A stretch of DNA of 64,000 bases from Wolfiporia cocos (Eukaryota; Basidiomycota; Agaricomycetes; Polyporales; Phaeolaceae). Location: contig JACCLO010000001.1 in assembly GCA_029448655.1 (NCBI GenBank), positions 2,356,001-2,420,000 on the forward strand, read 5' to 3'. The translations under genes were made by a program, and so were the position numbers. Every line of letters begins with the position of its first letter. Position 1 is the stretch's first letter. Under the pieces are notes generated by a model. The model ran no database searches, was not told the origin of the DNA, and worked only from the letters and a program-made list of their open reading frames with translations. This document shows, one piece after another, positions 33,595 through 46,644 of this stretch.

Positions 33595-34655
33595 TGGTAC
33601 TGTTTCCTGCTTATAGGGTTATTTGTCTGTATTCGAAGAAGGGGCGTTGATGCGAGCAGGAAAGGTGTAATGTAATCGTGACCGTGCATGACATATGGAG
33701 CAGATATCTGTCCATCTTGCTTTGGTTGGGTAACAAGGACAGCAGTCTCACGCTGCCGGTACGTGGATTCGGTGCGCGTGGACCTCGCCGGCAGGGCTGT
33801 GGCACACAAATCCACCATATTATATGACTGCAAGTGCTGTGCTCCGTTTCCGTCCGATGGCGTATGGTGGCAGCACAAATCAATGTGCACCTGTCACTCG
33901 CGAGGTTTAATACTTGAGTTGATCTGCATACCATCGTTGCTCTTGACAACGCCAACACCAAGAAACATCCTTATCTTACCTTTATCATCGCCGATGATGA
34001 ACACGACACTCTTGCGCTTATGATGCAATATCACCTCAGCACTTTCCCTATGTTTAGTCACCCTGTTCATTGCGAACCACTCATCTAACTCTGACCACGC
34101 TTTACTTACCATGATCCCATCTTACTTGACCTATGATCACCTTACCGCACCGTTCACCTCACCCTTAGTCCTTAGTTGACTGCCGCATACAGTGTAACGA
34201 ACGTTCTGACCGCGGGGTATAAATGTTTGTCATCTAGTCGTCGTTGCTGTCCATTGACATATATGGCTAGTAGCCGACCGCTATTGCCATGTACATCCAT
34301 ATCGACTATCACCGGGGGCATTATCTAATGACTTTGTCGGGAACATGTTGGTATCATTTTAATAAGTGATCAAATGCGAACATAATGTACCGATCGATAA
34401 CATGGCTGTAGCTTATATAATATTTTCACAATTCGTCTAACATTTAGTCAAGATTTGAGCCGTGATTGCATGGCGTTCTGCATTTTGCAGGTTTTCAGAA
34501 TGTTCTTAGAATGACGAACACACGTCCATATCGCATGCTCATCAAATGAGTATGGTATGCTATCAGCCTTGAACTTATAATTCCATTTCGATTCAAACAT
34601 CAACGCCACAGATTGATTATGACCTTGTAATCTAGTCCGGCTTCGAGATCGCGCG
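33595..34655. other. Intergenic region left of the large inverted repeat
   Basis: No clear gene. A minus-strand frame at 33894-34112 (with KSVVFIIGDDKGKIRMFLG) is somewhat protein-like but has no recognised domain or partner exon. The inverted repeat may extend into this stretch, because its right arm is cut by the window end; this cannot be tested here. Confidence 0.4.
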
Positions 34656-34752
34656 CATTGCCTGTCCCGTACCAGGCCAGAAAACGGGCCAGAAAAACAT
34701 GCAATGACATATCCAGGTTACAGGACATTATATGTAGAACGTTCGTCGACAA

Positions 34753-37700
34753 TCATGAACCATGTTCGAAGAACTGGTCCAATTCATAATCTTCGTCCGC
34801 TCCGTGGGCTTCGTCAGCTTGATTGACCGATATCAGCTTCATTATCTGGGCATTGTCAGCTCCACACGTCGTACGCTGGAAATGAAGAGCTGCCTGCCTT
34901 ATTCAATGGCAGCACATGAACACAGGGTTGCGAAATTGCTGCAATTTCCACTACCGTCTTGGCCGTATGGCATACGACTTGGTCAGGTCGAATGATCGAG
35001 ATGCCTATGTAGCGGTCATAATATAGGCGACCTCCTACCAGAGGGTATTGTCGGTATGGATTTTGAGGAACGTCAGCGGGTATCAGCTCTGCCAAGGTTT
35101 CCACCACCAAAAACGTCTCCTCGCACACCCTGCCTCGTGCATCTTTCCTTTTGTGAAGGAATATCTTCACGATGCGGCCGGCATGCTGTGTGTGAGTATC
35201 TGGGGCCTCAAACATGATGTTACTGTCCTTCATACCGCTGTGATGATCGCGATAGGTAACACCTTTGATGAAGACCCTGGTGCAGGACACGACAGTGGGA
35301 GATAGGGATATGTGATCGCGAGTGCCCCTATGCCCGTGTATGTCAGTGTACAGTTCGACACCTGCCTCCTGGTTCAGAAGCCGGACCAGTGTGTTGAGTG
35401 TCATATCATCCAAGGTCTCGGTTCTTGCAACCTTTCCTGGGTCGCCTCGTGGAGTGGAAGGCAGCTGCATATTCGCGATCTCGCGAAGTCTAGTGCCACG
35501 CCTATCCTCCGTATATACCGCATCATACGCATCCACAAGCTCTGCCACGATGCCACGTACATGATCTTCCTGTATCAGTGCCCGAAGATTCGCCGCTTGG
35601 CAGGTATGGATCATGTACGTTAACTCGAGCTCGCCTGGGTACGCGAAAATTAAGATTCAAACTTCAATGATCGCTGTGCAACATACTCACCGAATTTGAG
35701 ATTTGTGTGTTCACGTTGCAGTGTATAGTTTAGTCGCTCCGAGAAAAACGTTCTGACAGAGTGAACTGGGCCGAATTCGTGAAGAAAATCGCCCACGTGT
35801 AATGCTAGATGGTGATTTGGTTCGAAATCAACCTCCTTGTAAAGCCCTTTCAGAGACTTGAGATAGCGAGTTATGGATGCGTTGTAAAGCGCGATTAGGT
35901 CGTCGGACGTCTCCAGCAAACTGCTCACCGTCACAGCGGTCACCAGTTCCATGAAATTGTGCAGCATACCACGCTTCCTGCTCGTAGCTGACTCTGCACC
36001 CCAGAGTCGGATCAGTGTGATAGGAAAGTTGATTGTGCAAGCAGTCAGCCACTGATCGGCATGTAGCTTGCCTCGCTCCGATGTCCCAAGGTTCGCGGGA
36101 GCGGGATTGATCCACGACGGAAGCTCGGTGCGAGCTAAATCGATGTGGATCTGACGCAAAGTTTCGCGCCCGAGGACAGCGGTCATGGTATCTCGATCGC
36201 CAGTTCTGTCCTCGAGTACTGGAGGCAGGGTCTGGACTGGAGGCAGGATCTACATAGATCAATATTGAGTTCTGAAGACAGCAGGGTGACACACGGAACT
36301 ACATGCTTACTGGATCCTGTGTCACGCTTCGTGTCGCCGTGCCTGTCATTGAAGATGTCCGCTAGAAAAGATGTAAGTCTTTCATGGAACGTGCTACATT
36401 CGACACGTACCCATTTGATCAAGCGACTGATCAGGATTGATTTCGTTCCATTCGAAGGCAGCATTCTGCATTCACACATTGCCACGAGAACCGGCTTTGT
36501 AAAATTCTTCATGGTGCTCTCGGAACATCCCCTAGAAAAAGATCCCTCCGCTTTGACGACACGCTCCTCCAAGGGAAGCTGAGCTAGTGGCATGCTTGCA
36601 CTCGTTTGATTGAGCCTCGCCACCATTGGCCTATCTTTGGCCCCGAGATCTTGGCCACGACGCTACGATCCGAAGTATTCAACGGCTGTACATGCACACC
36701 GTGACTCGTGACAGAATTACAACACCTACCCAATCTAGCAATGTCTTCAGGATAACTTTCTTCTTATTTGACCGTCGTAGGTTATAGATGAAGGCAAGAT
36801 GCCACAGTACCGCTTTCTTGCACGAGCTCAGCTCCCTAGGCGTTCCACGATGTAGATAGGTTAAGCCTTGCAGCATATCAGCATCAGGTGGTCGCGCGGG
36901 CACCTTGTGCTTGCTGTTATAGATGCTGTCTCCATCATTCACGTCCTCCTTCATTCCCCAAACGTCCCGGCAGTGCGTCTTCAGGAGCCCGAGGTATTGG
37001 TTATGCATGGTGTCGATGACTGTGAAGAGGATTGGATCCCAATACAGGAGGCAGAGAAGTTCGGACCACCGCACGCCGTTCTTGTCAAACGTTTCTTGAG
37101 GCGCCTTCACTGATGTCTTCGATTTCCACTGTTCCGCAAGCCTCCGGTGCTCCTGTGGAGAACGCTTGCGCCACTGCTGTGAGTCTAAGTTCTCGATATC
37201 CTCCAGCTTCTGCCAACAGAAGCTGCAGAAATGCGTCGCTGAATGGCCACCGTGGCCCGATACCTGCCGCGCTGCAGGGAGGTCACATACCAAGGGAATG
37301 AGTGCACAGCGTACCAAGCGGCCGTTCACGAAATCTGCAGTCCTATTGAAGAATACACCTGGCTCCCAGAAAAGTGCTAACTCGTCGACGAGGGGACGCA
37401 GGAAGTGGTTGAGCTGATCCAGTGATGGCTTCGTAGGACCTGGAACGATCCCGACAAGATACATGTTTTCTGATAGGTAGCGAAGGTGGAGAGGCAGATT
37501 TAAACAGACCATATAGATGCCGGTGACTGATACCTGCTGCTTCGCCTCCTTATTGTAGAATGGGTTAAAGCTGTCGACTGACAAGCTGAAGAGGTAACGT
37601 CCCTCTCCCAGTAGAACGTTGACCCATGCAGACGAGCCATCAGGACCCCGGAAGGATGGGAACAGTGAGGCATCCCACACATCCTGTCGGATTGTTTGTG

Positions 37701-39189
37701 AACCCGAGCGAGTGCGCTCATTCGCCGCGTCCATAATCTTTTCCATACCCGGGCGGGATAGCAGCCGTGCCATCCAGCTCTTCATTTCCTGGTGGAGGTA
37801 CGTGCGAGCAGGGAACGCGTAGTTCTTGCCTCGTATTGTCCGTGTACGCCATAATTTGGTTCTGCAAGGATCGCTCGTGGGAGTGTCACGATGAGTACAG
37901 AACTCAGGATACGGGCGGGATTTGTACAGTGCGGAACAAGTCGGGCAACACGCAAATTGTTGGGTGTGAGGGTCAAGGTCAAAGCGGTCCATGACGGTTC
38001 GTAAGTCGCGAGGGAGGTTGTCTAGCAGCAATTCATCTTCCTTTCGGATTGATCCACCTCTTCCAAATACCAAAGTCATTCGTATGATTGATCGTAAGCC
38101 AACAAGGAGGATATGGCTGCCTCGCTGAGGAAGTTGTTGCAGTAGATTCATGATTAACGCCAAAAGATGATATGCGAGTACGACTGGTTGCATGTACAGA
38201 TACCTCCGTGCGAAGAATGCAGCTACAAATGACCTCTTAATGACTGTACCTCGCAGCAAATTGGAGCAACTTACCTGTATCGATTTCCTCTTGCACCGGC
38301 TGCTGCTGATCCTCAGAGTGCACACGCTTTTGTCTGTTCCATTCCCCCTGATGATAGGCCTCCAGTCGTTCCATCTCACGATACACGCGAGCGATTAGCT
38401 CATCCCACCTTCCCTTGAGAGCTGTGTCGCCGGAGATCTGCATAGACTTCAACTGCATTGCCATGCTGAGCAGCCAATCCTCGTGAAGGAGGAACGACGT
38501 GTTCCTCTGAGCACGAGGATTAAGGGAACATGGGCCACTGTTGGTTTCTGTGATCTCCTCAACCGTGCGTGAAACGTAATCACCTGAGGTTGCAGGATCT
38601 CGGTGGAAGGATAATGATCCACGGTGAGTGAAGATCAGAGATCGCTGAGTGATATATGCGGCGAGGTGCTCCAAATCTGCCGAAAACTCCCGCTGACTGT
38701 CCAGCGATGTGTGCTCTTCCACCATGCGTGCTGCATGCATCACGTCTGGTATAGTGTGCGAGGCGGGATGCATGAGCGGTGCTGGCACGCCGAGTACCTG
38801 TGTCTCTGGATTCTGTGGGAGGCGGGACACCGGAGCTGATGCGTGTGGATGTCGAACGCTGCCGACATCAGAGGAAGAGTGTCTGAAAGAAATATGCCAT
38901 TGGTTTGTAGGGAGCCCATCCTGTCGGGACATGCTGGGCGTCTGTAATTCTGGTTCTAGCCCTCCTGCAGACAGTGATTGTGCGTATTCGTCAAGCCCCT
39001 GTGCTTCTAATTCGCACCGACGTCTCACATCTCGTTTGCGTCGTGAGATTGTGGGGCCACTAGCACGTGTGTCACCTGTACAATAGAGCAGGTTATGCAA
39101 AGGACTGGCCAAATATCATGCAGGAACATACGTCGGCTTCTCGTCGAAGAACTGTCACCTGGTAATATCCCCGGATCATGATAATTCAT
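34753..39189 (-). CDS. Tnp2/CACTA-type transposase, left copy
   Basis: Mirror of the gene at 59467-63903 with the same exon structure, described in detail there. The core exon (37,xxx region, ending near 36,740) holds the transposase blocks LRPLVDELALFWEPGVFF and LIPLVCDLPAARQVSGHGGH. No base change between the copies was seen in the coding frames, so both copies have the same coding potential. Its start lies close to the divergently oriented spacer side of the arm; the neighbour toward the spacer is the membrane protein gene on the same strand. Confidence 0.8.
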
Positions 39190-39488
39190 AGCTAGCTCCG
39201 GTACTTGTCAATGAAAGGGGGGAAGGTGTACAAATGAGATACCTGGACTTGACTGTTGTCGAATTGACCCCCCCAGAAGCCGGTACCTGAGTTGTAGCGT
39301 TGACAGGTCACGGACTCCAATGGCACAAAGGATATCTTGACCACTTAACGGCATCTTGGTATACACATCGAAATACACCGCACTGCATAACCTGGTCAAC
39401 GCGGGCACTAGTCGACGTCGTCTTAAATTGATTAAAATGTCGTAAACTCTGGCCGTAGGGCTGATGTCTGCATCAAACATTCTGCAGG

Positions 39489-40145
39489 TCACAACGAGCG
39501 AAGAATCAAGGAATATGAAGCCGTACTAATAACGACCAACCCGCGTGCAACGCCAAGCACAAAGATTGTGATCTTTTTGACTTTGTCGCTCTTGTTCTTT
39601 GGAATATCAGGCAGTGGACGGATTGAATATATGGCCCGCATGTAGTATAGCCCTGATTTGGAAAAAGGACATGCAAGTTAAGCACATCTCGACGCTCATT
39701 GCACCATACGGAGACCCACAAAGTGTTGCGCAGTAGATCGAGAATATATCCAGGAGGAAAGTGAGGCCTATAACGACAATCCATGGCAGCAAGGATACGT
39801 GATGAGTGCTATAGGAATTTAGACAGAGCACGGCAGTGGCGAAAAACTGGTACGCCGCATTGAGGAGCGGTAAGTAGGCGAACATTATGCGGGGATGGGC
39901 GGTATCGAGACCATTGTGAAAGATATCTATGGAGAAACTCAATATATACTGTGCTTTCCGGACAAGTGCGCTAACTCACGAGCGAAAGCCCCGTATAATA
40001 GATAAAAGTTGAATAAGCAGGTCGCAGGCAGCAGACCATTGATCAGCACCCAATCTCGCTGCGACCAAGGTCGTAAAAACTCCCCAGCTGTCAAGATGGT
40101 TACCACGAGATCAACCAAGATTGTTCCATGGTGAAGCCACTTCAT
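39489..40145 (-). CDS. Small multi-pass membrane protein, left copy
   Basis: Mirror of 58511-59167 (183 residues, three exons, about five membrane segments); see that entry. It lies directly upstream of the transposase on the same strand, as in the right arm. Family not recognised. Confidence 0.55.
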
Positions 40146-40644
40146 TGACTGTAGACGGCGCTGTGATTCTCGAGATCGTAGGCCCTTCTGACGGAGAGAC
40201 CAGGTTGTTGTGCGTAGATCGACCGCCGTTGAGGGAAAGGAGAGCCTGTGGCTCTCGAAGATATAAGTCCGAGTCTGTGGAACTGAGACCGACCGGAGGC
40301 CAGCAGAGTAAAGATGACGATCTGACGACATACAAGTTGACCGAGCCAGTGGCAGTGATGTGAGATGTGAGTAAGTAAGTGTGTCGGGAAAACGCTAGCA
40401 AGCGTTGCCATGGTATGTAATTCCCACGGATCCATTGATTACGAGCTGGAATAGTTACATCGAGAACGGAAACTACATACAGATGTAGCGAGAAAGGAGC
40501 ATTCTCTGAAACAATGATCAGACGTCGACATGGGAAAGGATTTCTTGCGTTGACAGAGTCGGTGGCAGTTTTGGCACAGGTTTAGGGTTTCTGAGTTTAG
40601 AATGTACTTTTGGTCATGTTCCTATCCATATCAGGGTCAGCGCC

Positions 40645-41017
40645 ACTGAAGTTCATTGCGGACCCGCGGCCGGAGACGTACAACAGATTCCTAGATATCA
40701 TGAAGGACGTCAGGAGCTAGCGGTATGCTTATTGCCATCTACAGTGGTCGTCGATTCATCCCCTTCGCAGCATCGATACTCCAGGCGTGATAGAGCGTGC
40801 GTCGAACCTCTTCCACGGCCACCCCACGCTTATCCAGGGATTCAACACCTTTCTTCCGTCTAGTTACCTGCCTCACTGTACCACGGATCTGTATGCGACA
40901 TACAGAATATCAACAACGGAAGAATTTGTGAGCCCAACCGCGTCGCGCATCGTAATAATATTAGTCACGGGCTCGCGTCGAGCCAGTAAAACCGACATGT
41001 CCTTATATCACAAGTAA
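40645..41017 (+). pseudogene. Captured SIN3 PAH-domain fragment, left copy
   Basis: Two exon-like parts encode one paired amphipathic helix (PAH) domain of the SIN3 corepressor: PETYNRFLDIMKDVRS before, and [20 protein letters not shown] plus IQGFNTFLP after, a spliceosomal intron of about 50 nt (GTATGC...CGCAG, ending at 40770). Just before the donor an in-frame TAG (40718-40720) stands where SIN3 proteins have Gln, one C-to-T change. No other SIN3 part is present on either side, and the retained intron shows that capture took place at DNA level. Mirror copy at 57639-58011. Confidence 0.75.
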
Positions 41018-42492
41018 GAGTATATCAAACTGTATAGAGATTCTAAGGAGAAAACCGACTACAGCAGCCACCGAGTAGCAGTTTGCGCACGGGCCGCAAG
41101 CGCTGGCTTCCTGATTCCACGCCCTGATTAATATTCCCAGTCATATCCTTAGTGTATCAGTAAATATCAGTAAATATATTGAGATAATCATTGATACCAG
41201 AGGCTATTGAAAGCTAAATGCCAAGAGTCTGTGTGGTCCGGTCACCGACGCCAAGACTTTCATCATACCCATACATACTGATTCATATCTTCAAGATATC
41301 ACCGTCAAGATAATTGGGTTTTGAGCACATGTCAAGTTGAGCTGATCAAAAAGCCACCCCCCAAGAAACGAATTCGAATTAACGTGTAGCGCAGTTGGAC
41401 TTTGTTACAAGTCCAAGGGCTCATGTGAGCTAGTTGCATGAATGCATCATAATGTTTTCGTGTAGCCACTTTGTCTTTTCCTCTCACCTCTACCTCGTAC
41501 TTCCACCATTCTCAATCTCAAAAGCTCTGACGGCTACTAGAGCACTCAAACAGAGAACAGCTGCTTCCTGGAATGTTTCAAATAGAAATTGAGTGAGTAT
41601 ATGCGCATATGGCTTTTGTTTCTGCCTTCTGCTCTGAGTTCCTGACCACCTCTGAGTTAGATTGCTATTTATTTTGTAGTACGTGTTCCATTGCTGCTCT
41701 CATGTATGCGTCATATTGCACGCGCTGACTTCGTGCACAGTGCGGTGTGACCCTGCAATGTACAACTCGCCACAGCTCATGAGAATGCACGTGGTGTTCA
41801 ACCAGCAGAGCATGCGCTCGCAGCGAGTTCTACACTGTAATTACAAATCAAATGATTGTGGTGATTGTCTCTGATGACTTTCATCCACAGCTACAAACTG
41901 CAGAGGTGTGTACATCTCCTATTTTTGCGTTGTGTCCCAAGCATGCACTCATGCTCCCTGCGGGGGGCACACTCAACTTCGCGGTCACCTCCCCATCGAG
42001 TGTGCATTAGCATGGGCACTAGTGCAGGGGGAACCAGGTGCACGTCCGACCAGACTGGCTGCAGATCGTGTTTGAGGTGAGTGTATGTGTTGGTTCCGCT
42101 ATTTTCCGGTACAACAATCTGGCATACAATGTTCTAGTAGGTTTTTATAGGTTGCAATAGCTCAGTATATGGGATTTAATATTTATGAGTATGTCCTGAT
42201 TGAGCGAGCCTCTGCATATCGGTATGTTCGAGTATCTTGGGATAGCCGCTACGTTTTCAGACAGGGCCGTCGGGTATTTTCTGATAACTGGTAGTATATT
42301 GGAATGCTATCCTACTAGCATTCGATAAGTTACGGTAGCTTCTGGTATACTGCCGGGTGCCTGGAAAAATAGCGAATTCTATGAAGAGTCCAACTTTAGT
42401 ATCAGATCATATCTGGTAGCTACTGATAGGTTTTAATACGAGGTACTTTCACTGGGAGGCCTGATTCCGCGCCTTCATCTCGCAATGGCGGA
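41018..42492. other. Non-coding part of the left arm
   Basis: AT-richer sequence without a supported gene. Short frames at 41,683-42,080 have no domain. The segment 42,100-42,440 repeats words such as CTGGTAG/CTACCAG and GATAGC in both orientations, as in a decayed inverted-repeat element. Same content in the mirror at 56164-57638. Confidence 0.4.
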
Positions 42493-45063
42493 CTAGGTGG
42501 TCACAAGCATTCTGGGAAGTGCAGTCACCTCGTTGAACCCTCTCGTCCACGGTTTGGTCCGTCGACCCCTTTCCTCGTCCTCGTCTCCATATGGCCTCTT
42601 TCGACAAGCTGCATGTCCTACTGTGTTCCCAATCTTTATTTTGATGTTGGGCAGCTTGGGCCACTCGAGCAATGATGGCCGACGTTCCGGGTCGTCGTCC
42701 ATCAACTGACTCGCGAAGCGTCCGAGTAACTCGTACCGTCCACCTTGCTTGTCCAGACCCAGAAAGTAACGGATCGTCGCACCACAGGAATACCTGTCAG
42801 CCCGGATAGGGCTATAATACCGTAATCTTCCTTCGTAGTCTCGCTCTCCTATCTCCGGGGCCGCAAACCCGTTAGTGCCCACATCATCAGTTACCAGCTC
42901 GTATTCGTCTTCAACTCGGACAGCAACATCGAAGTCGATGATCTGAAGCTGGAATGCGTTGGTGTACATCAGGTTGTCTGGCTTGATATCAAGATGGGCC
43001 ACCCCATGGCGATGGAGGAAGGCAAGCCCTTTGATTAGCTGCTCGGAGAAATCGACGAGCCGCCCACGGTATTCTCCGGAGTGTGCGTTCCTCATTGAAG
43101 AACATAGCTCCCTAACCGATCGTCGTACGGGAAGCAAGATGCCCAGCCCCATACTCGAAGAAATGGTGCCTTCCAGTGTAATGATATGCTCGCTAGGCGG
43201 GTCTTTCTTGTGCAGATATTCTAGAATTTGCCGTTCTGCGTTGTCGCTGATTTTGGCGATAAGTTCTTTCCTGTCCTTGAGTCACCGCACAGTGAAGACA
43301 TGAGATAACCCCTAGAAATTTCGTCAGTATATATCTTCACCAGCCAAGGGTGAATTCACGGACCGTGTTTGACATGGTACTCATCAGCTCGTATCCGTCT
43401 GCTTCGAAAGTGCCTCCTTGAGGTTTGGTCTTCTTGGTTGGTGGCGCACCTTCATTGCCACTGGCTCCAGGACCCATTGCTGATCGTTTCCTCGAGGTAA
43501 AGGCTGCATTGTCTGAGAGGGTTTGGGAAATTGAGGACAATTCAGACATCAGTTGTAAGTGCTCTCGTTCTCTTGCCATGTCGTGAACCAGGTTATAGAG
43601 TTCTTGAACGACTCGGTAGCGATCGTTCGGAATGTTGCGAAACTCCTCCTTCAAATAGAATACCTAATAGGGGTTTGACCAATAAGCTCTCAAGACCCTT
43701 ATCAACATGAACCTCAGTCATGTACCTTTTTGTCGTCGGTTCCATCCTCTTGATAGAGTAGGTAGCGGTCGAAGTTCCTGATGTTGTCAAAATAGAAAGC
43801 CATGAGAACAAAGCTCCGCTGATTCGATAGTCTGTTTACGAGTCGAACCAAGCTAGCCCCTTGAAGAAGCATGCAGACCAGATCGTCATCGACGCCAGTC
43901 GATTTGACCTCCACAATTACACGAGGAATGCCGTAGCGGGACAAATAGAAGTCGCTCTTTGGTGTGTACTTATACATGACATCGGAAGTCTGTGCGGTGA
44001 TCGGCAGACTGAGCGGCCACCCATGACTGCCACTGCATGAACTGAGGTCAGACTTCGCAATGCACCGACAGTCACGAATACTAACAATCCAACTTTACAG
44101 CTATCAGACGGATCCCAGATGGTGGAGCAATAATCTGCGAAATGGTGGAAGAAAAGTGTGTGCATGTGGATCTGCTTCCAATGTTCGTCGTAATGTGCCC
44201 TACTCTCCGGTTGCGCAACCAGTGACATATGGAGCACTTCGAAAGCGCAGTACTCATCGCTGCTTGCAGGATCGTCAAGCACCTCAGGATCAAGCTCGAA
44301 TTCAGGACCGAGCGCACTCTTATACTTCGACAATGGTCAGAAGCCGAGAGGTGAAGCCAAATGGAGTGTTCACTTACGCTTGGGGGCATCTTTCGCCTTG
44401 TCTCTAGCTTCTTGCAATATTCCTTGAGATGTTCGGGGCCTTCGTCATTCAGACTCGAATTGACAACATCATTGGTCACCAGGTCACTCTTATGAAAGTT
44501 TGCGCCAGCCAAGTGGATGACACATATTTCAAGATCTCTATGAAAACGAGTGGTTTCCTGTCGGAAGCCGGAAGCGACGTCTTTAGGGAATGTAGGCTAA
44601 GTAATTTCTCCATACGGGGGGACGTGATGTAAGAACTCACGTTTGGGAAAATTGGGCAAGACGATGACATGCACCAGATCGTTGTTCACCTGTTCGACTC
44701 CACTGCCAATGAGTGTAGTCACTTTCTCATGAGGCTGTAGCACTGTTGCGACAGTGTCGTCAAAGCGACCATTAGCCTCCTGGATCTGTGTCATCAGGAC
44801 TTTCTTCGCCTCGATCTGATTGGGTAGATCCCTGCTGGGCTGAGGAGGCTGTGAGGGTCATCAAGATGTGGCATGGGGTGGCCACCTACCTTCCATAGAG
44901 TCAACGATAGTGAGTCCACCTCAAAGTGTTGAGAATGCAGGTCATCACCAATGGCCTTTCGCAAATCGTCCATATCAGCATCCTCAGTAATCCTGACTTT
45001 GCTTGGGTTCGCTTCGCCATTGTGGACAAGATACCAAACCGTGACTGTTGGGGTTGAGGACAT
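42493..45063 (-). pseudogene. Crinkler-type effector (Ubl header, nuclease, kinase), left copy
   Basis: Mirror of the right-arm gene at 53593-56163; the full description is given there. The header exon starts at 45063, the nuclease-like block lies at about 43,720-43,980 and the kinase part at 42,493-43,300. The in-frame TGA at 43282-43284 (reverse strand) is shared with the right copy. Its divergent neighbour is the RanBP2 zinc-finger fragment, whose frame begins 70 bp away. Confidence 0.75.
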
Positions 45064-45132
45064 GACTGATCAGTTGGTCGTGGTTGGAAGTTGAACCAGC
45101 TGAGAGCCATGTGGCGTAAATGAGCCTTATTA

Positions 45133-45689
45133 GTGCACGTGATGAGAAAATGTGGGCAGTATAACATGAACTTGCAATTAAAGACTCGAGAACGTGTGGC
45201 TTCGGTCCCGCTCGAGGCGCTTCTTAGGTACAAATTCTTGGTGTGTTCGGCCCCCTCTCCCGGTATTGGCTCTCGCTTCACGAAGGCAGCAATTCGCCTC
45301 TTCTGTCCCGGTTCATACGCTCCCAACCTACAATTTTGTGAAGCGCGTAGCGCCGTCTCTGTCGACTTCTGCTGTGGCTCTCGGTAGACAGCCTGAATGG
45401 ATCTGTGGACTCTGTCAACTCCGGAGCCCCGACTCTGCTGTCAAGTGTATCGTCTGCGAGGCGCCACGGCCGAATGGTCCCGTCCTCGGCATCTCCTCCC
45501 CCGTCATTTTCCTCACCGTCGTCTGCTCCCTCTGCTCCATCGCCGCCACCGCCAGTCTCCGGATTAAACTGGGCTGCCGCTAGTCTGGCGCCGCCATCTG
45601 CGACATCTGACTGGGAACGTTCTATCTGCATGGTCCGGAATAAGTCCAGCGCGCAACAGTGTATCGCCTGCAAATCACCAAAACCATAA
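45133..45689 (+). pseudogene. RanBP2-type zinc-finger gene fragment, left copy
   Basis: A finger with W-x-C-x2-C-x10-C-x2-C (WICGLCQLRSPDSAVKCIVC) stands near 45,398. About 190 bp on, in a different frame, is a second finger (WERSICMVRNKSSAQQCIAC) whose first Cys is replaced by Arg; that frame ends at 45689. The two frames are not joined by an obvious intron, so a 1-base frameshift is likely. No good start codon was found. RanBP2-type fingers bind Ran, ubiquitin or RNA. Read as a captured, broken fragment. Mirror at 52967-53523. Confidence 0.65.
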
Positions 45690-45949
45690 ATATTTTTGGC
45701 CGTGCGCGCTGCTCTCGATTGACGCATCATTCATCGGTCGTGTACATACTGTATCATATCGGATTGTCTGTACCGCAAGAACTCATTACGGTGCCTCGTA
45801 GATTACACGGTCGTCCTGTACACTCAGTTATATACCGTAGCTACTAGCAGGTGGGGTTCATCAATCGCATTAGACCCGGAGTAGGCGCGGCTTGCGTCCC
45901 TCTGCGTTCTCCACCTCCGCGACCCGAGACACATTCTCAGTAACTTCAG

Positions 45950-45984
45950 CCACCCAGACGAAGGTCTAAGGTTTCCTGGGTGGC
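45950..45984. repeat. Short hairpin near inner end of left arm
   Basis: CCACCCAG and CTGGGTGG form an 8-bp stem around an ~18-nt loop. The loop-side word is shared with 4856-4877. Mirror at 52673-52706. Confidence 0.55.
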
Positions 45985-46035
45985 CATTCACGATCGCGTT
46001 GCAACCACGTGATCATTCACCGCTACGAAGTACTA

Positions 46036-46644
46036 CGTAGCTAGTAGGCTGAGAAATGGCAATGGCAGTGTGTCGATCGACGAGTGATCTACAATGGCGC
46101 CGTACAGCTTGATGCTGATTTTCGCTGGGATTGAGCCCCGATGGGCAATGATTGATCCAGCCAACTGCGACGATCTCTGTACTCACGGCCCTCATATCGC
46201 GATCGATGTTCTCACTCTCGTGCTTAGATCATCCTTGTGCAGATGGCCTCAAGCCCACGCACATTCCAAACAGAGCAGACTTTGCTCTTGATGCATTCAA
46301 CGCTCGTGCTTGCAGCTTGCAGCTCCTCTATCAACAGACGCGTGCCCAGGTATATGATTGCACATACGAAAGAGCAAATTTATTAAATAGAGATTAGAAA
46401 TGTCAGGAGCTATGTGTTATTGAAGCAGGAAGATGGGATGAAGCAGGCCATGCTGCCTCTAAGCCATAGATTCGTCACCACGAGAAAGATGTTCACCATG
46501 ATCTCTGAATGAACGCAGACTACCTCTCCTCGTCAGGATGTAGGCGTTTCGTTAAGGAGTGTGACATACACAGACTGAATGTCACCTGCTCCAAAACAGC
46601 GTGAACTCATTGATACGAGCACATGTTGCACCTGATTAAACAGA
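46036..46644. other. Spacer, left part: unassigned
   Basis: Unique sequence beginning at the inverted-repeat edge. A frame around 46,240-46,350 with NRADFALDAFNARACSLQL is protein-like but has no partner exon or recognised domain, so may be a gene remnant. Confidence 0.35.

Larger units (their letters stand above)
34656..46035. repeat. Left arm of giant inverted repeat (at least 11,380 bp)
   Basis: Every position p here pairs with 98,656 minus p in the right arm. The inner edge is sharp: GCTACGAAGTACTA at the end of this arm is matched by TAGTACTTCGTAGC at 52621, and the next base differs. All reading frames of the two arms have identical lengths and mirrored coordinates, so no insertion or deletion separates them. 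One substitution was found (45789 C against 52867 A, where A pairs to T). The outer limit is unknown. Confidence 0.97.

Noticed and set aside
45278..45730. 150-residue minus-strand frame rich in Gly and acids (mirror 52926-53378)
   Set aside because: It is the antisense of the Ser/Pro linker between the RanBP2-type fingers; the finger spacing on the other strand is far more convincing.
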